Assembly (NCBI GenBank): GCA_049973945.1
Contig: JBMFJH010000004.1
Coordinates: 34,804 to 98,803 of the forward strand
Direction: 5' to 3'
From: Acd1 sp049973945
GTDB lineage: Archaea; Thermoproteota; Thermoprotei_A; Sulfolobales; Sulfolobaceae
Length of the DNA: 64,000 bases
Each line of letters opens with the position of its first letter. The stretch's first letter is position 1. Both the position numbers and the translations under genes were made by a program. Below, piece after piece: positions 8,356 through 15,150 of this stretch. The notes below the pieces were generated by a model. The model was not told the origin of the DNA and made no database searches. It was given only the letters and a program-made list of their open reading frames with translations.

Positions 8356-8635
8356 ACCTTCTTATCCAGCCACAATTCAGGCACGTCACTACTAAGGTTT
8401 TCCGTTTGATTCTGATCCTAGCCGTTAAACCTGGGACGAGTGGCGCGTGACATCTCCTGCAAAATGAGCGCTTCAGCTTCCTCGGTAGTTTAATCCCCAT
8501 CTTGCGGGCCAGGTTGAACGCGAGGTCGGCCTGTTGCCTGGCGAGCTCCGCGTCTTCTCGGGCTTTGTAGAGGGCTGAAGTCAGGAGTTCGAACGCTTTT
8601 TTCTTGGCGTACTCCCTCGCTTTCCTGGAAGTCAA
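8234..8635 (-). CDS. rnp4: RNase P protein component 4 (Rpr2/Rpp21 family) with C-terminal tail
   Basis: Predicted 133 residues from TTG 8635. A basic N-terminal helical pair (KKKAFELLTSAL, QADLAFNLARKMGI) is followed by a zinc ribbon with CRRCHAPLVPG and CLNCGWIRRYEL, the signature of the Rpp21/Rpr2 subunit that helps RNase P process tRNA 5' ends. Homologues I recall end shortly after the ribbon; here about 37 extra hydrophilic residues continue, entirely within the overlap with the YhbY gene. The start codon touches that of the divergent nep1 gene. Confidence 0.88.
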   Translation of the reverse strand: MTSRKAREYAKKKAFELLTSALYKAREDAELARQQADLAFNLARKMGIKLPRKLKRSFCRRCHAPLVPGLTARIRIKRKTLVVTCLNCGWIRRYELRGEGVDKGEGKKEKGGARGCKDREERPHSSSHRGDKA

Positions 8636-9285
8636 TGCTGAACGTAATATTGCTCGAGTCCTCTATATCCCTTCTTCCGAGGAGGTTCTGGGACTGGCCC
8701 GAGGCCAAGGCCTATTACCGCAGGTTTAACGTGAGGCCCGAGGACCAGGTACTCGACGTTTCGTTTCACTTCAGGATCGTGAAAGCCCTAGGCAACCCCA
8801 AGCTCGGGAGGCCGGACATTGTCCATTTAACGCTACTTGTAGTGCTGTCTCTTCCGCGTAAGATGATCGGCGATATTTTCATTCACACCATTGAAGGGAA
8901 GATAATCAGGGTATCCAGGGAGGTAAGGCCACCCAAGAATTATTACAGGTTCCTCGGATTGGTTTCGCAGCTTCTTAGGGAGGGCAGAGTTCCGCCTGAG
9001 GGAGAACCGCTGATGGAAGTCCTTCCGCAGACTTCGCTTCGCGATCTTGTTCAGGGTAAACTAATACTTTTGGACGAGAAAGGCGAGATACGGTCTCCAG
9101 AGGAGGTTTGCGACCTTGCGGAAGGAAAGTTCCTGGGAATAGGGGCGTTCCCTCACGGCGAATTCGCTAAAGAGATATACGATTTAGCCGTGAAGAGGAT
9201 ATCGATCCACAGCGAGGTTTTAGAAGCGTATCAAACGGTTTGTCTGCTGGGTTCTCCCTGCTGGTCAAAAAGTGCCCTTAAGTAA
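8635..9285 (+). CDS. nep1: Ribosome biogenesis pseudouridine N1-methyltransferase Nep1/Emg1
   Basis: Predicted 216 residues of the SPOUT family. The N-terminal LNVILLESSISLLP, the HFRIVKAL and KLGRPDIVHLTLL segments and the late FLGIGAFPHGEF loop match Nep1, which N1-methylates a pseudouridine in the small-subunit rRNA. The ATG at 8635 overlaps by one base the TTG of the divergent RNase P gene, leaving no intergenic space. The 3' end overlaps the convergent next gene by 21 bases. Confidence 0.92.
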   Translation: MLNVILLESSISLLPRRFWDWPEAKAYYRRFNVRPEDQVLDVSFHFRIVKALGNPKLGRPDIVHLTLLVVLSLPRKMIGDIFIHTIEGKIIRVSREVRPPKNYYRFLGLVSQLLREGRVPPEGEPLMEVLPQTSLRDLVQGKLILLDEKGEIRSPEEVCDLAEGKFLGIGAFPHGEFAKEIYDLAVKRISIHSEVLEAYQTVCLLGSPCWSKSALK

Positions 9286-9831
9286 TATGACTCCTCCGGT
9301 GTTGTACTTTATCTCTTGTACCTTCAGGCCGTAAGCCTGGAAGACCTTTGCGGCTATTCTCGCAGAACACTCCGTGCTTTCCAAGTTGAAGCCTGATCCC
9401 ACGATTGTGATAACGACCGTGTCGTCTACGTTTTTCATGTAAACCGACTTGAGTGGTAGAATGAGCTTGACTAAACTAAATGTATTCATTAGCTCTTCCA
9501 GAGTAGGAGCGTATCCTGTTAAGAACGTCGCCAACTGTTCTCCGGTCTTTTCGCAAATTTCAACCATCTTTTCTTTATTAGTCTTGTAAAGTTCAGAAAT
9601 CAGATTCTCAATGAACCAATCCGTTACTGGGACAAGCCTCAACGCTTCCGAAAGCTCGGCGAACTTCACCAAGGCTTGTAACGTCTCTGGCGGTTTCCCC
9701 ATCCTCAGAATATGGATCATGGAGGCGAGAGACGTGTTCGTGAGAGAATACAGAGTGAGGCCCCTCTTCTTCGCCTCCGAATCTAGGCTGTCAACTAGTT
9801 CCTCGGAGGCGGCCAGTGTAGCCCTTACCAT
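9265..9831 (-). CDS. Conserved-looking protein of unknown function with ribbon-helix-helix-like N-terminus
   Basis: Predicted 188 residues. The first 40 residues (RATLAASEELVDSLDSEAKKRGLTLYSLTNTSLASM) resemble a CopG/ribbon-helix-helix arrangement; the middle is helical and the last 70 look like an alpha/beta domain ending in GGVILLKGTF. A TATA-like CTTTTACC about 25 bases ahead of the ATG at 9831 supports the start. I do not recognise a named family; DNA binding is only an inference from the N-terminus. Confidence 0.65.
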   Translation of the reverse strand: MVRATLAASEELVDSLDSEAKKRGLTLYSLTNTSLASMIHILRMGKPPETLQALVKFAELSEALRLVPVTDWFIENLISELYKTNKEKMVEICEKTGEQLATFLTGYAPTLEELMNTFSLVKLILPLKSVYMKNVDDTVVITIVGSGFNLESTECSARIAAKVFQAYGLKVQEIKYNTGGVILLKGTF

Positions 9832-9939
9832 ATTTCCTTACCTTGGTAAAAGTTCTGAATCCCTACATATTAATATCTAACGAACTATGATTAAAATTGT
9901 TAATTAACTTAGCTTTGAAATTTTCTCTCAATTCAAACC

Positions 9940-10080
9940 TCACGTGCGAGGAGTGAATAGAGCTATATCCATGAGAATGAACAGTATCAATAATATCACG
10001 AACCCGCCGAGATACCAGTTCCCGTGAGAGAACAGGGCTTTTATAAGGTCGCCGAAGCTCTTGATCTCATACTCCGCCAT
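9940..10080 (-). CDS. 46-residue single-span membrane protein
   Basis: A reverse-strand frame from ATG 10080 to TGA 9940 encodes 46 residues: a charged amphipathic N-terminus (MAEYEIKSFGDLIKALFSHG) followed by a clean hydrophobic span (about residues 23-42) and a short TPRT tail. GGGTGG close before the ATG can serve as ribosome binding site, and CTTATTAAAGG near 10118-10128 is a plausible TATA box giving a leader of roughly 18 bases. Composition and signals argue for a real gene in an otherwise empty 312-base gap. The remaining gap (9832-9939) is AT-rich and holds only the promoter of the next gene. Confidence 0.65.
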   Translation of the reverse strand: MAEYEIKSFGDLIKALFSHGNWYLGGFVILLILFILMDIALFTPRT

Positions 10081-10143
10081 TATCAACCACCCGTGAAATT
10101 CATAATTCGATTGACCTTTAATAAGGTTTCCCTCCGCATTACC

Positions 10144-11121
10144 TTACTTTTTGGGGTTTGCGAGGAGATAGTCCTCCGACACTGCAACGCTCAGACTCAT
10201 GTAGTTGTACCCTAGGTTCTTTAAGACCGGTTCAAACCCCGTAGCGTTCGAGCCGACGATAAATACGTTCTTAGACACACGCACCACACCCCTAGCGTCA
10301 GCTCCGTTGAACGGGACGACTTTCGCTCCGGTAGACTTAAGGAACTCCTCGAGGCTTACCTTTCTCTTCTCAACGAATTCGCCGTTCCTATTCCTTTCGA
10401 GGATAACTGCTCGGGCGATCCTTCCGGCGTCGCTTACTATTGCCACGCTCTCTTCGTCAATTACCTTCAACCAAGAACGCAACGAATTTGAGTCGTGAAC
10501 GACTAAGACCATCGACTCTGCGCCGGTCCTCTTTCCCAGCCAAAGCGCGCCGTTCACGTTGCTCGAGTCGCCGAGGCTCACCAAGAGGGTGTTTCCGAAT
10601 TTAACCACCGAGTCTCCTGAGACTTTCTCATTACTTTTCGGAGGGCCTTCGATTTCGCAGTCCGAACACATTGAAAGGAGCTTCGCGATCGGAGACTCAT
10701 TGAACAGGAGTATCTTGCCGTTGTAGGTCTTCGCGTGCTTACCGAGGTGTAAGTCCAATCCACAAGGGTCGACGCCCACCCTGATGCAACCGGTCTCGTC
10801 CTTTACGGTGTGTAAAGCGTTGGAAACCCTCAGGTATACGACGTCGCATAACGTGTTAATTTCGTCGTTTAGAGTAGCGTTCTTCAGAGGTTCCTTCTCA
10901 AAGTCTATATTTAGAGCCAGGAGCTCCTCGACCAAACGTTCTTTCCTCACGTGCTCGCAAACGTTTCGAACCGGTTTGAACTTAGCTATTACATTAATTA
11001 GTTCCCTAACGGATGACATTTCGGCGGAGGCCCTCCAAGAGAAGAGCTTGATCAGCCGGGACGCTGTCTCTGGCACGTAGTAAAGGTACGAGTCTGGTTC
11101 CGAGGCGTCGTCGATAAGCAA
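10144..11121 (-). CDS. Protein of unknown function, cysteine-containing
   Basis: Predicted 325 residues from TTG 11121, with no recognised domain. The N-terminal half is helical and holds scattered cysteines (VCEHV, LCDVV, DPCGLDL, MCSDCE), while the C-terminal half has alternating strands and helices (VLVVHDS, VAIVSDAGRIARAVIL, NVFIVGSNATGFEPVL) suggestive of an alpha/beta domain. Lies downstream of a divergent DUF84 gene; the small membrane protein gene follows on the same strand after 63 bases. Confidence 0.6.
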   Translation of the reverse strand: MLIDDASEPDSYLYYVPETASRLIKLFSWRASAEMSSVRELINVIAKFKPVRNVCEHVRKERLVEELLALNIDFEKEPLKNATLNDEINTLCDVVYLRVSNALHTVKDETGCIRVGVDPCGLDLHLGKHAKTYNGKILLFNESPIAKLLSMCSDCEIEGPPKSNEKVSGDSVVKFGNTLLVSLGDSSNVNGALWLGKRTGAESMVLVVHDSNSLRSWLKVIDEESVAIVSDAGRIARAVILERNRNGEFVEKRKVSLEEFLKSTGAKVVPFNGADARGVVRVSKNVFIVGSNATGFEPVLKNLGYNYMSLSVAVSEDYLLANPKK

Positions 11122-11165
11122 CTCTCATCCTTTATTCTTGATTTACGTCCAACATTAAAATAGCC

Positions 11166-11690
11166 TTGGCCATTAGACGTGTCGCCGTAGGGAGCAGGAA
11201 CAGGGCTAAGGTCGAGGCCGTCAAAGAAGCCTTATCGCTCGTTGGAATAGACGCGGAAGTAGTCGCCGTAGACGTCGAATCCGGCGTGTCGAATCAACCC
11301 ATGTGCGACGAGACCTTTTATGGGGCAAGGAACAGGGCGATAAAAGCCTTGACGGAAACGCGGGCAGACCTAGGGATCGGCATAGAGGGCGGGACTTGCG
11401 TCTATTTTAATAGGTTGATGGGGTTCGCTGTAGTCTACGCTGTGTCTAAAGACGGTAGGGAAAGCTTCTCAATGTCGCCCTGGTTCCCTATCCCAAACTC
11501 GATAGCTTCGCACATTTTGAACGGGAAAGAGCTGGGGGAAGCCACGGATATCGTTTTCAATGTAAGCGGTTCCAAGAACTACGACGGCGTAATAAAGTAC
11601 CTTACAAAATACATAACCCGAAAGGATTTATACGTCCAAGCGGTCGTCATTTCCCTCTATCCGTTTTACAACCCGTCAGTGAGCGATTAG
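11166..11690 (+). CDS. DUF84 non-canonical purine NTP phosphatase (inosine/xanthosine triphosphatase)
   Basis: Predicted 174 residues from TTG 11166. The start VGSRNRAKVEAVKEAL, the SGVSNQPMCDETFYGARNRA stretch and IGIEGGTC are typical of the ITPase-like YjjX/DUF84 family, which hydrolyses deaminated purine triphosphates and protects the nucleotide pool. The 3' end overlaps the convergent gene by 15 bases. Confidence 0.88.
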   Translation: MAIRRVAVGSRNRAKVEAVKEALSLVGIDAEVVAVDVESGVSNQPMCDETFYGARNRAIKALTETRADLGIGIEGGTCVYFNRLMGFAVVYAVSKDGRESFSMSPWFPIPNSIASHILNGKELGEATDIVFNVSGSKNYDGVIKYLTKYITRKDLYVQAVVISLYPFYNPSVSD

Positions 11691-12320
11691 GTCGAGGAAC
11701 AGCCTTCCTATCTCGACCAGGGAGACGGTCTCACGCTCGTGGGGTCTCGGCACGCTGGCTATGTAAACTCCGTAGGGCTCCCTGCTGTTCCCCTTTGTCT
11801 CGCCGTAAGGGGAGAAAAGGATGAAGTCATCTGCGGCTTTAATGATTTCCTTCACCGCTTCGTCGGCCTTCGCGTATACCTTGCATTTCACGTCGTCTCC
11901 TCTCCCGTCCCTCACAGCCCTGTCTATCGCGGTTATCGAAGCGATGACCGGCTTTCCGGACGTAATGATCTTGAGGACCGCGTCCTTTACGGCTTGTATT
12001 TCCTCGAAGTAGTCGACTTTCTCGAAGTCCAAGCTGATCACTCCGTAAGTAGGGTTCGTGATCGGTATGTTAACGGCCTCCGCACCGGTCGCCTGAATTA
12101 AAGGTAGCGGAGGAACTTCTTTCAGCGAAGCCCTCTGTTCCTGGTTCTCCATTGTAAGGATCTCGAGCCACGAGTATATCGTTGAGTCCTTCAGCCTGTC
12201 GTTCTTAACGACACCCCTGAAGGTCGAATTGAAGAGCGCCATTATGAACCTGGGCGAGCACTTCATGAAGCTCGAGTAGCTCAGCCCGTCTACTCCGAGG
12301 AGAACTGCGCGCTTAGTCAT
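11676..12320 (-). CDS. Diverged alkaline-phosphatase/phosphodiesterase-superfamily protein
   Basis: Predicted 214 residues. The N-terminal LLGVDGLSYSSFMKCSPRF and C-terminal DDFILFSPYGETKGNSREPYGVYIAS resemble the metal-binding ends of type I phosphodiesterase/nucleotide pyrophosphatase proteins, but the middle is short and several metal ligands are not evident, so catalysis is doubtful. It overlaps the upstream thioredoxin gene by eight bases and is probably co-transcribed with it. Confidence 0.55.
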   Translation of the reverse strand: MTKRAVLLGVDGLSYSSFMKCSPRFIMALFNSTFRGVVKNDRLKDSTIYSWLEILTMENQEQRASLKEVPPLPLIQATGAEAVNIPITNPTYGVISLDFEKVDYFEEIQAVKDAVLKIITSGKPVIASITAIDRAVRDGRGDDVKCKVYAKADEAVKEIIKAADDFILFSPYGETKGNSREPYGVYIASVPRPHERETVSLVEIGRLFLDLIAH

Positions 12321-12729
12321 TGAGAACCACTCTCAGCCTCGATTCGATCACTTCCCTCGGAACCGCCCCAATGACCGCGTCGACAGGCTCGCCGTCCTTG
12401 AATATCAGCACAGTCGGTAGGCTCATGACTCCGTACCTAGCTGAGATTTCGGGGTTCTCGTCGCTGTTTATCTTACCGAAGCCAACCTGAGGGTAGTCCC
12501 TGGCTAACTCCTCTATAACGGGGGCCAGGATGAAACAGGGGGCACACCACTCAGCCCAGAAGTCGACTAGGGCCACCTCTTTCCTGGTGATGAAGTCGTC
12601 GAAGTTCCTGCTGTCTAGATGGACGACCTTACCAGGAGGATACGGGTCGTTCTTTACCTCTCTAGCCTTCCTGGCAAGCTCCAAGGCCTTTTTTCTCAGG
12701 AGTTCCTCGAGTTCCCTGTCGTCCTCCAT
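12313..12729 (-). CDS. Thioredoxin
   Basis: Predicted 138 residues with a charged N-terminal helix of about 35 residues before a standard thioredoxin fold. The redox motif is FWAEWCAPCFILAPVIEEL, and the cis-proline loop reads GVMSLPTVLIFKDG. A TATA box CTTTTAAAAG at about 12751-12760 lies some 26 bases before the ATG, indicating a leaderless message. Confidence 0.93.
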   Translation of the reverse strand: MEDDRELEELLRKKALELARKAREVKNDPYPPGKVVHLDSRNFDDFITRKEVALVDFWAEWCAPCFILAPVIEELARDYPQVGFGKINSDENPEISARYGVMSLPTVLIFKDGEPVDAVIGAVPREVIESRLRVVLND

Positions 12730-12842
12730 AGGTGTTTCGATCGCTTGCCTACTTTTAAAAGTTAATTAATGAAAAATGATAGAAAGTGTTTTACGACAAT
12801 AACCGTATAACCCTCAAGCGGTTAATCTGAGGAGACCCACTC

Positions 12843-13559
12843 GTGGACGTCGAGGTCGTTATCTCGAAAAGAGACGCCGTGGGAGCCACGATTAAATCCC
12901 TTGGTTATTCGTTTAGGGAAGTAGACGACGACGTCGTGGACTTCTCAGGGAACTTTCGGGGTCCGGTAGTTGTTATATCCCGGCACGAAAGCTCTTCCAA
13001 GAAGCCGTCCATAACAGTCCATACCCCTGGTAACCCCACGAAGGTCACGATGGGAGGCCGTCAAGAAGAGTTGGCGATCGCGTACCCCCGACTCCTGAGA
13101 GCTATCTTCCTGGAACTAACGAAAGTCGAGGTCGACATTGAGAAGACGGTAGAAGCGACCCATCACGGTCCGACTAGTCTCGACGTGCCCGTAGTGTTCG
13201 TCGAGATAGGGAGCGACGAGACCTATTGGAGGAACGAGGCATTGGTCAGGAAGCTAGTGGAAGCAACACTGAGGGGTATAAACGCTGTTGATTCGGTTGA
13301 GTGCGACGAAGTCGTCACAATCTACGGTGGTCCACACTATTCGCACACAGCTGTCAAGAGGCTCCTCTCGGGGGAGTGCGTCGCTCACGTGATTTCGAAA
13401 CATTACGTGGGGGAGGTATCGAGTGCGGTGATTAAGCAGTCAGTTGAAAGGAGCGTCAACGCCGTCACTAAGGTCGTCTTCGACAACGTTAACAGGGCCA
13501 ATTACGAAAGAATCTCTTCTGCGCTCTCAGACAAGGCCCTGAAGTTTGAGAGACTCTAG
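12843..13559 (+). CDS. dtdA: D-aminoacyl-tRNA deacylase (archaeal DtdA/DTD2)
   Basis: Predicted 238 residues from GTG 12843. The ISRHESSS, VHTPGNPT, EATHHGPTSL and YGGPHYSH segments are characteristic of the zinc-dependent archaeal/plant enzyme that removes D-amino acids from mischarged tRNAs. The 3' end overlaps the convergent phosphatase gene by 33 bases. The 113-base gap to the divergent thioredoxin gene contains AT-rich promoter-like sequence. Confidence 0.92.
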   Translation: MDVEVVISKRDAVGATIKSLGYSFREVDDDVVDFSGNFRGPVVVISRHESSSKKPSITVHTPGNPTKVTMGGRQEELAIAYPRLLRAIFLELTKVEVDIEKTVEATHHGPTSLDVPVVFVEIGSDETYWRNEALVRKLVEATLRGINAVDSVECDEVVTIYGGPHYSHTAVKRLLSGECVAHVISKHYVGEVSSAVIKQSVERSVNAVTKVVFDNVNRANYERISSALSDKALKFERL

Positions 13560-14147
13560 GACTTCGTCCGGGATCAGCGGTAAAGCTATCCCAAGGACTT
13601 TGAGCGGCGACTTGGCTGCGATAAGCGTTATGCTAGCGTTAGGAATCATAATTCCCCACGCCTGAAAGTCCGAAAGCCCAAACACGTGGCCAATCAACGC
13701 CCTGATCGGGTCGTAATGACTCACAGCGACGACTACTCTATAGCCCCTGTTTCGAACGTCGTTAAGGAAGTCCAACATCCGGGCCTGCATGGACTCCCAG
13801 CCTTCGAGGTCCCTCACCTGCTCCCTTGCCCTCGCCAGCCTAAGTTTCCAGTGTTCGGAGTTCTCCTCGACCCTCTTACCGTTCAGCTCTCCCAGCCCTC
13901 TTTCCCTCAGCCTCTCGTCTAAGGCCACTTTCAGACCAAGCGACTCGGCGATTATTTCCGCAGTCTGCCTTGCCCTCAGGACTGGGCTTGAGAAAACTGC
14001 CTCCGGCTTCAGCTTCTTCAGCTCTTCAGCCGCCCTCTTAGCCTGAGAAACACCCTCTTCTGTGAGGGGAAACTTGTCGTATTCGTCTGAGAGGATCTTA
14101 AGCGCGTTAGAGACCGCTTGTGCATGTCTGACTAGTGCCAGTAGCAT
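13527..14147 (-). CDS. Histidine phosphatase family protein (phosphoglycerate mutase-like)
   Basis: Predicted 206 residues. The catalytic histidine lies in LVRHAQAVSN at the N-terminus, followed by FSSPVLRARQTAEIIAE, the ERGLGELNGKRVEE loop with the acid residue, and the second catalytic histidine in VAVSHYDPIRALI. Substrate cannot be inferred; family members include sugar-phosphate phosphatases and cofactor-dependent mutases. Confidence 0.88.
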   Translation of the reverse strand: MLLALVRHAQAVSNALKILSDEYDKFPLTEEGVSQAKRAAEELKKLKPEAVFSSPVLRARQTAEIIAESLGLKVALDERLRERGLGELNGKRVEENSEHWKLRLARAREQVRDLEGWESMQARMLDFLNDVRNRGYRVVVAVSHYDPIRALIGHVFGLSDFQAWGIMIPNASITLIAAKSPLKVLGIALPLIPDEVLESLKLQGLV

Positions 14148-14200
14148 TCTGATGTCGACTTTAGAATCGCTTAAAAATAATCGTATCTATAAAAACAGAT

Positions 14201-14695
14201 ATGGGACTCACTGTAGGCCAAGTGGCTACTAAAGTCGTTCATGTAGTGAGGGCCGACGACACGGTCAAGTTCGCCGCACAGGAGATGAATAAGCACAACA
14301 TAGGGGCACTGTTGGTCATCGACGATAGGAACAGGATTATAGGCATCGTTACGGAACGCGACATCGTGAGAGCGGTCGCGCTTGGCCTGGAGGGAGGTAA
14401 GGTGAAAGACATAATGACCTCGTCCGTGCTGGGCGTCGCCGAGACGGTGGACGTTACAGAGGCTTTAGAGGTCATGCTTGACCACGGGTTCAGGCACTTG
14501 CCGGTGGTCGACAGGTCAGGGAAAGCCGTGGGAATCGTCTCGATAAGGGATCTGTCAAGAGCCGTGATATCACCGCACGAGATGAGGTTCAGGATAAGCA
14601 TGGAGGACGTCAAGGGCACAGGCTATATATGCCCAGTATGCGGACACGAGATAGACCAGTTCGGTTATTGTGGTTGCGGTACTGGCTCAGGGTAA
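14201..14695 (+). CDS. CBS-pair protein with C-terminal zinc ribbon
   Basis: Predicted 164 residues. Two CBS motifs (about residues 8-60 and 68-125) form one adenosine-nucleotide-binding Bateman module, followed by a compact cysteine cluster YICPVCGHEIDQFGYCGCG that should bind zinc. Such proteins usually sense energy charge or act as regulatory partners. TTAAAAATAA at 14171-14180 lies about 27 bases before the ATG. Confidence 0.85.
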   Translation: MGLTVGQVATKVVHVVRADDTVKFAAQEMNKHNIGALLVIDDRNRIIGIVTERDIVRAVALGLEGGKVKDIMTSSVLGVAETVDVTEALEVMLDHGFRHLPVVDRSGKAVGIVSIRDLSRAVISPHEMRFRISMEDVKGTGYICPVCGHEIDQFGYCGCGTGSG

Positions 14696-14802
14696 TCGCT
14701 CTCTTGACGGCAGAGAACGGACTTACATAGTCCTCGGGTCACGTGATCACAACTTCTTCCATCACTAGTCACTTTAATTTAGCCCGTTTTACACTATCAG
14801 TT

Positions 14803-15150
14803 GTGATAATTTTCTTCGCCTTTGGGACGAGGGAGAGAGCGAAGGAGTTGGTTCGGATAATAACGAAAACCAGGTGGAAGACCGTATCGCGGAACGCTAT
14901 CAAGATAGCCAGCTCCTCGATAGGGCCGACAGTGGTAGTGTTGAAGCCTACTAAAGCGGGACTCGCGGTCGCCCTCTGGCTGAAGAAGAAGGCGGAAGAA
15001 CTGGGAATGACGGCTACAGTGGGATGGCTTCAGGAGATCAAGGATGTCCCGGTTGACGTCGAAGAAGCGGTCAAGAACGACCTGAAGAGGACTTTCTTCT
15101 CTAAGCTTGTTGAGCCGTGGAAACCATCTGAGACTCAAGGGCCAAGTTGA
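14803..15150 (+). CDS. Small protein of unknown function
   Basis: From GTG 14803 the product is 115 residues with segments RERAKELVRIITKTRWKTV, VVVLKPTKAGLAVALWLKKKAEELG and VEEAVKNDLKRTFF, suggesting a small alpha/beta fold. The frame is open back to 14743, but TTTAATTTA near 14773-14781 sits about 26 bases before GTG 14803, which favours the shorter leaderless form. The last 50 bases overlap the convergent SMC-related gene. Family not recognised. Confidence 0.6.
   Translation: MIIFFAFGTRERAKELVRIITKTRWKTVSRNAIKIASSSIGPTVVVLKPTKAGLAVALWLKKKAEELGMTATVGWLQEIKDVPVDVEEAVKNDLKRTFFSKLVEPWKPSETQGPS

Noticed and set aside
12730..12842. CTTTTAAAAG as a fourth shared divergent TATA box
   Set aside because: It fits the thioredoxin start (26 bases) but is about 87 bases from the dtdA start, so sharing would require a long leader for which there is no evidence.
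14696..14802. Reverse-strand GTGATGG with downstream GTGA motifs as a third C/D box RNA
   Set aside because: Box D is missing at the required distance and guide lengths do not match the 12-base rule; the AT-rich part is better explained as the promoter of the 14803 gene.
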